Assembly: GCA_028819235.1 (NCBI GenBank)
Contig: JAPPMC010000001.1
Coordinates: forward strand, 1-64,000
Source: Bryobacterales bacterium
GTDB lineage: Bacteria; Acidobacteriota; Terriglobia; Bryobacterales; UBA6623
Direction of reading: 5' to 3'
Length of the DNA stretch: 64,000 bases
This document shows positions 53,597 through 63,176 of this stretch, one piece after another; the first letter of the stretch is position 1; each line of letters begins with the position of its first letter. The position numbers and the translations under genes were made by a program. The notes beneath the pieces are model-generated. The model did no database searches, was not told the origin of the DNA, and was given only the letters and a program-made list of their open reading frames with translations.

Positions 53597-54874
53597 CTAC
53601 TCTTCGATCATGCGGGCCTTGAGCAGTTCGGACTTGAGGCGGAAGGCCCCGCCCACGACGACATCGTCTCCCGCCACCACGCCGCTCAGAATCTCGACCG
53701 CCTCCGCAACACGCTGGCCGACCTTGACCTTGCGCGGGCGGAACTGGCCCACGCCCTCAGGCGCGAACACCACCTCGTCCCCGTCGATGTGCTGAAGCGC
53801 CGTGGCCGGAACGACGACCGCTTCGACCGTGGCGCTTGAAGGGATCATCACCGTCGCGAACATCTCCGCCTTTATGCGCCGGCCAGGGTTGCGCAGTTCG
53901 CACCGCACTTCGACTGTCCTCGTCTCGGGGTCCAGCGCATGGCCAATGTAGGTGGTCCGGGCCGGAAAGACCTCCTCTGGATAGGCGCGCACAGAAACAC
54001 CCACCTCAAGGCCCGTGCGCAGGAGCGAAAGGTGCTGCTCGGGGACTTCGGCAATCACCCACATAGTGCTCAAATCACTGATCGCGTACAGAGGATCAAG
54101 GGCTGCGACCACCGCTCCCGGGCTGATCATGCGCTCGATGATAGTGCCGCCAAACGGCGACCGCACTTCGATCAAGTGCAGGCCCTCTCGCGTGCCATGC
54201 CCACCCGCCGTGTGGTCCGTGCCGACCTCCGGAAGCCTCTCAGGGTCAAGGCCCAAGAAACTGAGGTGTTCGTCGGCGCGCTGCAATCCAGCCTCGGCGG
54301 ACTCGACTTGCGCCTCGGCGACGCGGAGTCTCGTTTCCGCCTCCTGCGCTTGCTGCAGCGACCCGGCCTTCAGCTCGAGCAGCTTTAGTGCCCGCTGATG
54401 GGTGTCCTTGGCCAGCCGAACCTCAGAAGTGTGCTCTTCCAGATCGGCCTTGGCCTCCCAATAGGCCGCCTCAGCTTCGTGGATCTCGTGGCTGTGCAAA
54501 CGCGCCAAGACCTGTCCTTCTTGGACGTCTGCCCCGACTGGCTCGCAGCAGTCCACCGCGATTCCGTCGGCCACTGCTCCCGCCATGGTGGTTGCGTTCT
54601 CATTGAGAGTGATCCGGCCCGGGACTTCGAGGTCTCCCCTGAGCCTGAGGGTCTCGGCCCTGGCGAGGACGATCTCGGCAAGTCGGAGGCCCTCGTCGTT
54701 GAGCCGGATCAAGGCCGGGTCCGCTTCCGCCTGTGCCTCGATCACCTCCGACGGAGGGAGAGCGCAACAGCCTAGGATCATCAGTCCTGCGGTCGCCAGC
54801 GACAAAACGCCCACTGGCGGAACTGGAAGCGTACGGCCGTGCTCGGTCCGCCAGCGCAGCGTCGGTAGCCTCAC
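53597..54874 (-). CDS. RND efflux periplasmic adaptor lipoprotein (CzcB/CusB type)
   Basis: A 425-residue membrane-fusion protein. The lipobox LMILGC (Cys in LGCCALPPS) anchors it to the inner membrane. A lipoyl/biotinyl half (CCEPVGADVQEGQVLARLHS), an alpha-hairpin (EAEAAYWEAKADLEEHTSEV and AQEAETRLRVAEAQVESAEA) and the matching lipoyl half (HLIEVRSPFGGTIIERMISP) lead into the beta-barrel and proximal domains (TVEVRCELRNPGRRIKAEMF). It bridges the inner-membrane pump and the outer-membrane TolC-like channel. The start overlaps the TolC gene stop by ATGA (54871-54874). Confidence 0.92.
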   Translation of the reverse strand: MRLPTLRWRTEHGRTLPVPPVGVLSLATAGLMILGCCALPPSEVIEAQAEADPALIRLNDEGLRLAEIVLARAETLRLRGDLEVPGRITLNENATTMAGAVADGIAVDCCEPVGADVQEGQVLARLHSHEIHEAEAAYWEAKADLEEHTSEVRLAKDTHQRALKLLELKAGSLQQAQEAETRLRVAEAQVESAEAGLQRADEHLSFLGLDPERLPEVGTDHTAGGHGTREGLHLIEVRSPFGGTIIERMISPGAVVAALDPLYAISDLSTMWVIAEVPEQHLSLLRTGLEVGVSVRAYPEEVFPARTTYIGHALDPETRTVEVRCELRNPGRRIKAEMFATVMIPSSATVEAVVVPATALQHIDGDEVVFAPEGVGQFRPRKVKVGQRVAEAVEILSGVVAGDDVVVGGAFRLKSELLKARMIEE

Positions 54875-56211
54875 TCCGCTGCCACTCCGAATCCCGCCAC
54901 GATCGGACGCGCCGCATGCGAGGCAGAAGCCTGCTCGGGGGTTCCCATCGCCGTCTCAAGCTCTACCCAGCTCGTCTCGTAGTCGAACTGGAGTCGCGAG
55001 CGGATCAATTCGACTTCATCCTGAACGCTCTGGGCGGCCAACACGTCTAGCGGCTCCGCTCCACCCTCATTGACAGCGGCCCGGGCGATGCGAAAGGTCT
55101 CCCGGGCGCCGTCGAGAACACCGCTCTCCATCGTCCTAAGCGTCTCGGCGCGTCGGCGGACCGTCTCGACTGCAGAAATCACCTCGCTGCGAACGCGGGC
55201 TTCGGACGCCCGCAGCACCGCTTCCTGCTGCCGCACCTCCGCGACGGCCTCCTCGATATTGCCGGTGTTCTTGTCACGAACCGGCAGATCGACCATCAAT
55301 CCGCCGATGACGGTGTCCAGCGAGTTCGTGCGCTTGTAGCCCACGTAGGGCCTCAAGTCTGGGCGGGCCCGCGCCCGCTCCAGCGACAAGGCCGCCTGGG
55401 CTCGCTCCACGAGCGCGCGCGCCAGCAGCAGTTCCGCACGGTGGGCCAGTGCGCTCGCCACGCTTGCCTCCATGGCCACGCCCTGATCCCAGCCCGGGAT
55501 TGCTGATCGGGGGGCCGGCCGCAACAATGCGAAGTCTGTGCTGGTCTGCGAAACGCCCATAGCCGCCACTAGTGCGATCTTGGCGCGGCTCGCCTCCATC
55601 TCGGCTCCGGCGAGGGCGACGGCCGCCCGGCCGGTGTCGATCCGGGCCCTGATCAGGTTCACCTCGGCTGCGGCCCCCTGCCGAACCTGCACCGCGTGAT
55701 ATCCCTCAACCCTTTGCAGCGTCTCGCGCCTGCGGGAGAGCATCGCCGCGTCGCTCTCGGCGGCTAGGGCCTTCCAGTACGCTGCCTTGACCTGCTGCCG
55801 GATCCTCCACGAGATCAGCTGTCGCTCGTGCTCCGCGATGCGCTCATCGTTCGCTGCAAGCTCGACGCGGCGCATTCGTTTTCCTGCCGTCTCCACAGGC
55901 ACGGTCACGAAGGCGAACACGTCAAGGCTCCGGCCGAGCGAGAACGCCGGATCACCATGGAAGCGCCAGTTCTCTGTCTGCAGGGTGAACACCGGGTTGG
56001 GAGACGTTCCCGCCTGAAGCGTCGAGCCGGCCCGGGCTGCGATGGCCGCTCGAGCGGCCTCGAGGTCGTCGTGGTTCGACAGCGCGATCTCTATGGCTTG
56101 ATTGAGGCCGAGCTCTTCTGGGATCGTCTCGGCTCGCAGCCCGAGGGCCAAGCCGGCCAAGGCCAGCAGCGGCCACACCGTCAACGCTCTCGCCTGCACC
56201 GCCGCTCTCAC
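54871..56211 (-). CDS. TolC-family outer-membrane efflux protein
   Basis: An approximately 446-residue outer-membrane factor, read from a GTG near 56211 that directly precedes the signal peptide (RALTVWPLLALAGLALGLRA). Two TolC repeats are visible: LGLNQAIEIALSNHDDLEAA with NPVFTLQTENWRF, then ALAHRAELLLARALVERAQA with PDLRPYVGYKRTNS, and the characteristic NTGNIEEAVAEVRQQEAVLR. The frame runs to 56364, but the first 50 residues look non-coding, so the start is uncertain by some codons. First gene of the metal-efflux operon. Confidence 0.88.
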   Translation of the reverse strand: MRAAVQARALTVWPLLALAGLALGLRAETIPEELGLNQAIEIALSNHDDLEAARAAIAARAGSTLQAGTSPNPVFTLQTENWRFHGDPAFSLGRSLDVFAFVTVPVETAGKRMRRVELAANDERIAEHERQLISWRIRQQVKAAYWKALAAESDAAMLSRRRETLQRVEGYHAVQVRQGAAAEVNLIRARIDTGRAAVALAGAEMEASRAKIALVAAMGVSQTSTDFALLRPAPRSAIPGWDQGVAMEASVASALAHRAELLLARALVERAQAALSLERARARPDLRPYVGYKRTNSLDTVIGGLMVDLPVRDKNTGNIEEAVAEVRQQEAVLRASEARVRSEVISAVETVRRRAETLRTMESGVLDGARETFRIARAAVNEGGAEPLDVLAAQSVQDEVELIRSRLQFDYETSWVELETAMGTPEQASASHAARPIVAGFGVAAE

Positions 56212-56482
56212 AGCGTTGACCGGCGCGGCGGCTCGCACCAACCTTGCCCACCCACTCCGGGACTCAAGGTCGAACCTCGACGCAGGCTGCGGCGCCCCCG
56301 GTAAACGCCTTTGTATTAGACCATCCTGCGGCCCGTTCCGCGACGGTCGCCACGCGCTGCCCAAAGGCGAGTCCGCTAGAGCACCCCCGGTAACGTCACT
56401 GTGCGAAGCGCCGCCGTGCGAGAGTTGCGCTCGCGTCGGGCAGGATCGCGTATCCTTCGCACCCGATCAGCCACCGCGGCGG

Positions 56483-57979
56483 TCAGGCCTCCGGATACTC
56501 CATGGTCAGCGGGTCCGGAAGCGGTATGTTCTCGATGCCTCCGTCGCCTGAGAGCTTCTCGAAGCTGTACTCGGGACGGTCCGGATTGCCAGCGAGCATC
56601 GCCTGTCGGTCGCCGACGCCGAGCACGACCAGCTTGTCCGGGTGAAGGTGCCGTTGCGCCGCAGCCAGAACGTCGTCCGCGCTGACGTCGCTGATGCGCT
56701 CCCGGTAGGTCTTCCAGTAGCCCTTCTCGCGGCCGGTGAACTCGTCGCTGGCGAACGTCCCGGCAACCTGCCCCGCCGTGGCGAAGAATCGCGGAAAGGT
56801 CTCGACTTGGAAGTTCTTTGCGGTGTCGAGCTCGAGCGCACTTACCTTGTCGTTTTGCATGCGCTGGATCTCTTCGATCACGATCGCCGCGGCTTGGGCA
56901 CAGGTCGCGTTCCGGGACTGGAATCCGGCCGCAAACGTCCCGGGGTAGTAGGTGCCGGGCTGGAATCTGGAATAGGCGCTGTACGCCAAGCCCTCGTCCG
57001 ACCGGACGCGGACCATGATTCGCGACGTGAAACCCCCTCCGCCCAGCACTGAGTTCATGATCTGCACCTTGAACTTGTCCGGGTGCGAGCGCTGGATGCC
57101 CATATGGCCCAGCGTCACGTGCGACTGGTTCACGTCACGGCTCGTCTTGTCGACCATGTATACGCCCGGGCGCGGATCGTGGGCGGGGGCCGGTATCTCC
57201 CCGGGATCGAGCGGGCTGGCTGGCCACCCATCGCCAAGGGCCGCGTTCAGGCGCCGCACCATGTCTGCGGTGTCGAAGTCCCCGGCCACGGCGAAGTACA
57301 TGCGGCCAGGGTCGAATCGCTTCGAGTGGAAGTCCTGCATGCTTTCGCGCGTGATGCCTTCGATGGAGGCCTTTGTGGTCTGCACGGTGGTGAAGTGATC
57401 CCCGTAGGTCAGTCGCCGGAACTCTCGAGCCTGAATGCTCCGCAATTGGTCGTTGCGGCGCTCCAAGCCTTGGAGTGCCCTGGCCCTGGAAATCTCGAGG
57501 CGGTCGGTGGCGAACGCCGGCTCCTTGAGCATCTCGAAGAAGAGGTCCAGCGACTCGTCGAGGTTGGCCGCAAGGCAGTCAAGGGACGCGCTGGTCGACG
57601 TGGGCCCTGCGGAGCATCCGACTTGGGTCGCGAGGAAGGCCGCTTCCTCGTCGAATTCCTCGGCTGCACGGGAGGCGGTGCCGCCGGCCCGCATCTGGCT
57701 GGCAGTGAAGCCCGCTAGCCCCGCGCTCGCTGGCGGCACCTGATAGGCGCCCACGGGCAGCGTGGCGCTGACTGTGATCAGCGGAAGCTGGCGATCCTCC
57801 ACGAGAAAGGCGACGGCGCCGCTGTCGAGTTCGTGTCTGTATTGCTCGGGATCGGGAGGTGTGTAGGACAGCTTCGGGTAGTCCAGATCCCTCGGATGCT
57901 CCGGCAATGCCTCTTGGGCGATCGCCGCTGTCGAGAACGCGCCTCCGGCGACGCTCCGTAACCACTGGCGTCGATTCAT
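56483..57979 (-). CDS. M16 peptidase homologue without the HxxEH zinc site (non-catalytic partner)
   Basis: A 498-residue M16-family (pitrilysin-like) protein with a Tat signal (NRRQWLRSVAGGAFSTAAIA). The fold is clear (LPLITVSATLPVGAYQVPP, GGGGFTSRIMVRVRSDEGLA, YSAYSRFQPGTYYPGTFAAG), but the H-x-x-E-H zinc motif is missing. The region where it should be reads LAGFTASQMRAGG. The Arg/Tyr pair used to bind substrate (R...YSAY) is kept. Bacterial M16B enzymes often work as heterodimers of one catalytic and one such partner. The partner is the gene overlapping it by ATGA just upstream. Confidence 0.9.
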   Translation of the reverse strand: MNRRQWLRSVAGGAFSTAAIAQEALPEHPRDLDYPKLSYTPPDPEQYRHELDSGAVAFLVEDRQLPLITVSATLPVGAYQVPPASAGLAGFTASQMRAGGTASRAAEEFDEEAAFLATQVGCSAGPTSTSASLDCLAANLDESLDLFFEMLKEPAFATDRLEISRARALQGLERRNDQLRSIQAREFRRLTYGDHFTTVQTTKASIEGITRESMQDFHSKRFDPGRMYFAVAGDFDTADMVRRLNAALGDGWPASPLDPGEIPAPAHDPRPGVYMVDKTSRDVNQSHVTLGHMGIQRSHPDKFKVQIMNSVLGGGGFTSRIMVRVRSDEGLAYSAYSRFQPGTYYPGTFAAGFQSRNATCAQAAAIVIEEIQRMQNDKVSALELDTAKNFQVETFPRFFATAGQVAGTFASDEFTGREKGYWKTYRERISDVSADDVLAAAQRHLHPDKLVVLGVGDRQAMLAGNPDRPEYSFEKLSGDGGIENIPLPDPLTMEYPEA

Positions 57980-59544
57980 CGCTGCCCCCCTTGCGGGCGC
58001 CGTCCCGGCCCGCCAGGGCGCCCCGGCGGGCCGGCCCCTTCTTTGGTGAAGTAGTGCGCGACGGTGCGGTTGGTCTCGGTGAAGTACTTCCTCGCGACGC
58101 GCTGGATGTCCTCGGCCGTGACGGCCTGTATGCGATCAGAAAAGACGTTGATGTTGCGCCAGTCACCCAGCGCTTCATACACGAGCAGCTGCACCATCAG
58201 CCCGAACTTGGAGCGCAGCTTACGAAAATCCCCCGCCAGTTGCTGGTTCTTGACCTTTTGGAGCTCACGCTCATCGGCGGGCTCGTCGGCCAGGCGCTGG
58301 AGCTCGCCCAGCAGCGCGCGCTCAACGTCCTGTGGTGTGGACCCGGGTGCCGCCACGCCAGTTACTTGGAACGATCCGTCGTACTTTCTCCCGTCCACGC
58401 CTGCGGAGGCTTGGACCGCGACCTTCTGCTCGAGCACGAGCGACTTGTAGAGTCGGCCGGTGCGGCCATTGAGCAGGGACGAGAGTACGATCAGCGCCGG
58501 CTCGTCGACATGCGCGTCCGGAACGGTGTGGAAGCGCAGTATGGCCTGTGGCCGCGTCTCGGCATGGCCGGTCAGGCGCTGCTCGGCTTGCTGTTCGACC
58601 TCGCGCGTACGCATGGGGACCGGAGGTTGGCTGCCGCGCTGGAGCCTTCCGAAATAGCGCTCCGCGAGCTCCTTCGCGCGGTCCACCTCGAAATCCCCGA
58701 CAAGGGCGGCCACCAGGTTGTCGGGGGAGTAGTAGCGCTCGAAGAAGTCTAGGGCCTCGTCCCGGGTGATCGCGTTCAGGTCCGAGGGCCAGCCGATCAC
58801 CGGCCAGCTGTACGGGGACGCCTGCCAGAACATGGACTCGAACTGCTCGTTGAGCTTGCCGGTCGGAGTGGAGTCCACCCGCAATCGGCGCTCTTCCTTG
58901 ACAACGTCCCGCTCGCTGTAGAACTGGCGGAAGACGGCGTTCAGGAGCCGGTCCGACTCCATCCAGAACCACAGTTCGAGCTTGTTCGATGGCACGTTGA
59001 TGAAGTAGATCGTGTAGTCGTTGCTCGTGCCGGCGTTCATCCCAGATCCGCCGTTGACCGTATATATCTGGGAGAACTCGTCCTTGACGATCAATTCCCG
59101 CTGTTCCTCGATCAGGGCCTCGAAGCGCCCAAGCAGCGCCGAGTGCTCGGGGCTGCGGGCCGCCGGGTCGTCCGCATCCTCGATCAGGCCCCTTCGCTGC
59201 TTCTCGAGGAGCTTCGCCCTCTCGACCTGTATCTGGCCTCGCAGCTGGTCCAGCTCCTCGATGATCTCCAGATCGCGCTCGATGTCCTTCGTGCCGACCT
59301 TGTGGGTCCCCTTGAACATCATGTGCTCGAACAAGTGCGCAACGCCGGTGACGCCCGGCCGCTCATTGACGGAGCCGAACTTCGAGATCCAGCCGGCGGC
59401 GACGTTGGGATCGCCGTGCCGAGCCAGCAGCAGGAATCTCATGCCGTTGTCGAGGGTGAATTCCTGCACCTCGACGCGCTGCCCTGACAGCGCGGCTGCC
59501 AAGGCTGCCATAAGGAGCAGCAAGCGGAGCATGGGTAAACGCAT
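57976..59544 (-). CDS. M16 zinc peptidase (catalytic subunit)
   Basis: A 522-residue exported M16B metallopeptidase. Signal peptide MLRLLLLMAALAAALSGQ; zinc site HLFEHMMFKGTH with His70, Glu73, His74 and a downstream Glu in the usual place. It carries an unusual long helical insert (VERAKLLEKQRRGLIEDADD region) after the zinc site, then the family's GLNAGTSNDYTIYF-like SGMNAGTSNDYTIYFINVPS and VVGDF-type LVGDFEVDRAKELAERYFGR. ATG 59544 starts just before the signal peptide. It forms a coupled pair with the non-catalytic gene and faces a divergent transporter gene 115 bases away. Confidence 0.92.
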   Translation of the reverse strand: MRLPMLRLLLLMAALAAALSGQRVEVQEFTLDNGMRFLLLARHGDPNVAAGWISKFGSVNERPGVTGVAHLFEHMMFKGTHKVGTKDIERDLEIIEELDQLRGQIQVERAKLLEKQRRGLIEDADDPAARSPEHSALLGRFEALIEEQRELIVKDEFSQIYTVNGGSGMNAGTSNDYTIYFINVPSNKLELWFWMESDRLLNAVFRQFYSERDVVKEERRLRVDSTPTGKLNEQFESMFWQASPYSWPVIGWPSDLNAITRDEALDFFERYYSPDNLVAALVGDFEVDRAKELAERYFGRLQRGSQPPVPMRTREVEQQAEQRLTGHAETRPQAILRFHTVPDAHVDEPALIVLSSLLNGRTGRLYKSLVLEQKVAVQASAGVDGRKYDGSFQVTGVAAPGSTPQDVERALLGELQRLADEPADERELQKVKNQQLAGDFRKLRSKFGLMVQLLVYEALGDWRNINVFSDRIQAVTAEDIQRVARKYFTETNRTVAHYFTKEGAGPPGRPGGPGRRPQGGQR

Positions 59545-59659
59545 CGGACTACTGTTGAGTATGGCGCACCGGGGAGGTGAGGGCGCGCACACGGTGCGGT
59601 AAGTGTGGCCGGCCCGCCTCGGCAGTGGGTGCCCCCTGCGCTGATATCCTTGGGCGGCC

Positions 59660-60886
59660 ATGGGCTGGGTCGCTTTGCGGCGCGTGTTCGCCACGCTCGC
59701 GCCGGGGATCTTCATCATCGGCTACATCGTCGGCACGGGCAGCGTGACCACGATGAGCTCGGCCGGGGCCAGCTATGGGATGTCGCTGGCATGGACGCTG
59801 GCGCTGGCCTCCTTCTTCACGCACATCATGGTGGTTGCGATCAGCCGGCTGACTGTGCTGTCCGGGGAGACGCTGCTGTCCCTATTCCGCCGGCACTTCG
59901 GAATGCCGGTCACGGCGTTGGTGATCGTATCGCTCGCGGCAACACAGATCACGTCGATCATCGGAGTGATGGCGATCGTCGTCGAGGTCTTCGGCGAGTG
60001 GTGCTTGACTGCGCTGGGCTTGGCGCCGGATCCGGTGCTCGCGGCCGCCGGATTCACGGCATTCCTGATCGGGCTGTATTGGGTCGGGCGGCACGCATTC
60101 TTCCTCAAGGTTCTGGCGGCGCTCGTTGGGGTGATGGGCCTGGCTTTCTTCGTCACGGCCGGGGTCGTCCTGCCTGACCTGCGCGAGCTGGCGGCCGGCA
60201 TGGTCCCGAACGTTCCCGCGGCCGGCAACCCGAGGCTGCTCATTGCGGGCATGGTGGGCACCACGATGGCGTCCGTCGTGCTGTTCTCTCGCAGCATCCT
60301 GGTCAGGGAAGAGGGCTGGCGAGCCGCCGACCTTCCCGTGGCTAACCGGGACTCGGCAGTCTCGATGACGGTGCTGTTCTTCATCAACGCGGCGATCATG
60401 GCCTGCGCGGCCGGCACGCTGCACCGTCAGGGGATGGAGATCGAGGCGGCGATCGACATGGTCAAGACGCTCGAGCCGCTGGCCGGAAGCCTCGCCACCG
60501 GCGGCTTCGTGCTCGGGATCGTCGCTGCTGGCCTCTCTTCACTCTTCCCGAACTACCTGCTCGGGCCTTGGATCGTGGCGGACGTGCTCCGCCTCCCCCG
60601 TACGATGACGGGTCCGATCTTCCGAGCCTTGGTGCTGGGGGCCGCCCTATGCGGACTGGTCGTACCGGTACTCGGGGGCCGGCCTGTCCAGATCATGATC
60701 GCGTCTCAGGCTGTAAGCCCCATCGCCATGCCGCTGCTGGCGGGGTTCGTCCTGAGACTGCTGAACAACCCCAGTGTCTGCGGTGGCCGCGCCCCGTCCC
60801 GCTTGCTCAACGTCGGGCTGGGGGTGACTGTCGTGTTTTCCGTCTACATGAGCTTCGTTGCCTTGTCCGGCTTCTGGGGCGACTGA
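59660..60886 (+). CDS. Nramp-like transporter lacking canonical metal-binding motifs
   Basis: A 408-residue inner-membrane protein with about 11 helices and the Nramp/APC fold. TM1 reads LAPGIFIIGYIVGTGSVTTM where classical Nramps have the DPGN metal motif, and TM6 reads GMVGTTMASVVLFSRS where classical ones have MPH. Both metal-coordinating motifs are therefore replaced. Similar sequences occur in the divergent Nramp-related group that includes Mg-transporting NrMTs and uncharacterised members. The substrate may be another divalent ion or something else entirely. It is a single gene, divergent from the M16 pair. Confidence 0.8.
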   Translation: MGWVALRRVFATLAPGIFIIGYIVGTGSVTTMSSAGASYGMSLAWTLALASFFTHIMVVAISRLTVLSGETLLSLFRRHFGMPVTALVIVSLAATQITSIIGVMAIVVEVFGEWCLTALGLAPDPVLAAAGFTAFLIGLYWVGRHAFFLKVLAALVGVMGLAFFVTAGVVLPDLRELAAGMVPNVPAAGNPRLLIAGMVGTTMASVVLFSRSILVREEGWRAADLPVANRDSAVSMTVLFFINAAIMACAAGTLHRQGMEIEAAIDMVKTLEPLAGSLATGGFVLGIVAAGLSSLFPNYLLGPWIVADVLRLPRTMTGPIFRALVLGAALCGLVVPVLGGRPVQIMIASQAVSPIAMPLLAGFVLRLLNNPSVCGGRAPSRLLNVGLGVTVVFSVYMSFVALSGFWGD

Positions 60887-60914
60887 TCCTCTCGACGGAC
60901 TCCATGCCGGCCCG

Positions 60915-61568
60915 TCAGCCGACCCGCGGCGGGCGATTGACATGCCTGAGGGCCGCCTCCGCCGTTGCGGCGTCCACAGTCCCGCGATCATGGTAGTACC
61001 GGATGACGTCCGTGATTCTATACAGGCTGTGAACCGGGTAGCCCTGCTCCCGCAGACCTCGGTCGCCTCCCTGCTCGCGGTCCACGACCACAAGAATGCG
61101 AGTGACCTCGAGACCGGCGTCCCGGAGAAACGCGCTGGACCAGAACTTCGTACGACCCGAGGCGATCACGTCGTCAACCAGCGTGACCTCACGCTCGGCG
61201 TCAACGGTCCCCATGTAGGCGCTCGTGCCGGACTGCCCGCCAGGATAGGCCGCTGGCTTCTTGCGGAGCTGGCCGTAAGCCAACGGCTGGGCAGTGCGGC
61301 GGGAAGCCAGCGCCGCCGCCAGCGCCAGGGGAGTGGCCGTGTCCGGGATGCCCACGACTTGCTGGGGCCGCCCGTTCCCCGCCGCAAGCCGAAAGATCTT
61401 CGAGTGCAGGGCCCGACCGACTGCGTCGAGAAGGTCCAGATCGTCGTACAGGCTATGCCGCAGGTCGATGAAGACGGGTGTGCGCAGGCCGTACTCTTGG
61501 CGCACCCTGTCCCCGAGCAGCACCAAGCCGCGCTCCCAAAAGGCGTCCAGCATAGGGTCGGCGATCAT
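60915..61568 (-). CDS. pyrE: Orotate phosphoribosyltransferase
   Basis: A 217-residue type-I phosphoribosyltransferase that converts orotate and PRPP to orotidine monophosphate in pyrimidine synthesis. The PRPP loop is VTLVDDVIASGRTK. The N-terminal half has FIDLRHSLYDDLDLLDAVGR, VVGIPDTATPLALAAALASR and LAYGQLRKKPAAYPGG, matching orotate-type enzymes (LxxVRKxxK-like). ATG 61568 follows GGGAGG and fits the family length. The frame extends 115 codons further without conserved sequence. It follows the third sulfatase gene by 17 bases, so they may share a transcript. Confidence 0.85.
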   Translation of the reverse strand: MIADPMLDAFWERGLVLLGDRVRQEYGLRTPVFIDLRHSLYDDLDLLDAVGRALHSKIFRLAAGNGRPQQVVGIPDTATPLALAAALASRRTAQPLAYGQLRKKPAAYPGGQSGTSAYMGTVDAEREVTLVDDVIASGRTKFWSSAFLRDAGLEVTRILVVVDREQGGDRGLREQGYPVHSLYRITDVIRYYHDRGTVDAATAEAALRHVNRPPRVG

Positions 61569-61585
61569 CTGCCGGTCGCCTCCCT

Positions 61586-63100
61586 TCAATACGGCTCTCG
61601 CACGGGTGGCATGCCATCCACGAAGCCGGCGCCGTCCTCCCGCAGCTCCGCGACTGCCAGTTCCCGCATGCGGCGGAGCGTGTCCTCGAATTCGGGTTTG
61701 ACTGCGAGATTGTCCAGCTCTTCGGGATCCGCACGGAGGTCGTACAGTTCTTCCAAGTCCGGGACCAACGGTCGGACGTACTTGTAGCGTCCTTCCACCA
61801 ACATGACGTACCACGGGATGCCGTTGTGGTAGGCGTCCTCTCCTTCCGGAATCACGTCCGTGTCCGAGCCGTACTTGCGCCCGGTGGCGGTGAGCAGGGC
61901 GGGATGCGGCCACTCGCGCTGCGGGTCATTCAGCAGCGGGGTGAGATCTTCTCCGTGCATTGGCCAAGGAAGGTCGATCCCGGCGAAGGCGAAGATGGTC
62001 GGGACTAGATCGACCCCCGCGACCGGGCGTGGGGAGACCTCCCCTTCCGGAATCCGCCCCGGCATCGAGATCACCAGGGGAGACCGGATCGTAGCGTCGT
62101 AGGCCGCGAGCTTGTTCTGGAAACCGTGCTGGCCCCAGGCGAAGCCTTGGTCCGACGTCCAGATGACCAGCGTGTCCTGCCCTTGGCCGGACTCGTCCAA
62201 TGCCCGCAGCACCCTTCCGATGCCTTCGTCTAGGGCCAGCACGCCTTGGTGGTACTGGCGCGTCCACTCCCTCAGCGTGCGGCCGCGGCGCATCGGGGTG
62301 CCGTTCGGGCCGCGTTCCCACAGGCTGAAGTCGCGGGCCCAATCGGGCTTGCCCGGTCTGGGCGGGAAGATGTCCGCGGGAGTGTCGAAGTCGATGCCGG
62401 GATAGGCCTGCTTGTGCCGGTCCGCGGGAGTGAACGGTCCATGAACCGCCCCGTAGCACAGCCACAGATACCAGGGCTTCGATTGGTCACGGCCCTCACC
62501 CCCAATGAAGTCCACCGCCCAGTCTGTGTATTGGTCGGTCGAGTAGCGCCGGAGGACTTCGGTCCGGCCGCCGTGGTACGTGATTGGCTGGTCGTAGTAG
62601 TAGTTGCCGGACGTCTCGGTGTACTTCGGGCGGTTCCAGACGATCTGGTAGTCCCAATCCCGGCCGAAGCCCGTGTCAATGCCAGTGTGCCACTTTCCGA
62701 TCTGAGCGGTGAAGTAGCCATGCTTGCGGAACACACTGGGCCAGAAGGGACTCTGCTGCGGGTCGTAAGTGCTGCCCGGGTATGGGCCGACCATGCGCAT
62801 TGACTGGACGCCGAATTGGTGGTGTCCCGTCAGCAGAGTGGCCCGGGACGGCATGCACCAAGTGCCGATGTAGGCGTACTCAAAGCGCACTCCCTGGGAC
62901 GCGAGGCGGTCGAGATTGGGCGTCCTGACCCACGGATAGGACTCATCGTAAGCCCCCACCGTGCGGTGCGAGTGGTCGTCGGTATAGATGAACAGGATGT
63001 TCGGGCGGTCTTCTCCGGCCGTCTGCGCCACGCTTGGCACAGCGCCGACCGAGAGACCGACTGCGACCGCGATCAATAGCACGTACTTTGCTGCTCCCAT
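61586..63100 (-). CDS. Sulfatase (exported)
   Basis: A 504-residue S1-family sulfatase with a signal peptide (KYVLLIAVAVGLSVGAVPSV AQ). Metal pair TDDH, formylglycine motif WCMPSRATLLTG (canonical C-x-P-S-R), GKWHTGIDTGFG, LVIWTSDQGFAWGQHG for the second metal-ligand set, and VDLVPTIFAFAGI. ATG 63100 sits just before the signal peptide. An extension to 63223 is unlikely to be used. It is the third sulfatase in 63 kb and the only one next to a nucleotide-synthesis gene. Its relatives often act on choline or glycan sulfates, but the substrate is unknown. Confidence 0.92.
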   Translation of the reverse strand: MGAAKYVLLIAVAVGLSVGAVPSVAQTAGEDRPNILFIYTDDHSHRTVGAYDESYPWVRTPNLDRLASQGVRFEYAYIGTWCMPSRATLLTGHHQFGVQSMRMVGPYPGSTYDPQQSPFWPSVFRKHGYFTAQIGKWHTGIDTGFGRDWDYQIVWNRPKYTETSGNYYYDQPITYHGGRTEVLRRYSTDQYTDWAVDFIGGEGRDQSKPWYLWLCYGAVHGPFTPADRHKQAYPGIDFDTPADIFPPRPGKPDWARDFSLWERGPNGTPMRRGRTLREWTRQYHQGVLALDEGIGRVLRALDESGQGQDTLVIWTSDQGFAWGQHGFQNKLAAYDATIRSPLVISMPGRIPEGEVSPRPVAGVDLVPTIFAFAGIDLPWPMHGEDLTPLLNDPQREWPHPALLTATGRKYGSDTDVIPEGEDAYHNGIPWYVMLVEGRYKYVRPLVPDLEELYDLRADPEELDNLAVKPEFEDTLRRMRELAVAELREDGAGFVDGMPPVREPY

Positions 63101-63176
63101 ACCGACTTCCGCCTCCGAGGCTGGCACGATTGTACCCGCAAGGTAGGCCGGGCCCGGCCGGGAATCGCCTGTCTCC

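Noticed and set aside
52531-53622. 363-residue plus-strand frame opposite the RND pump
   Set aside because: Antisense shadow rich in His, Arg and Asp. The minus strand has an intact 1030-residue pump.
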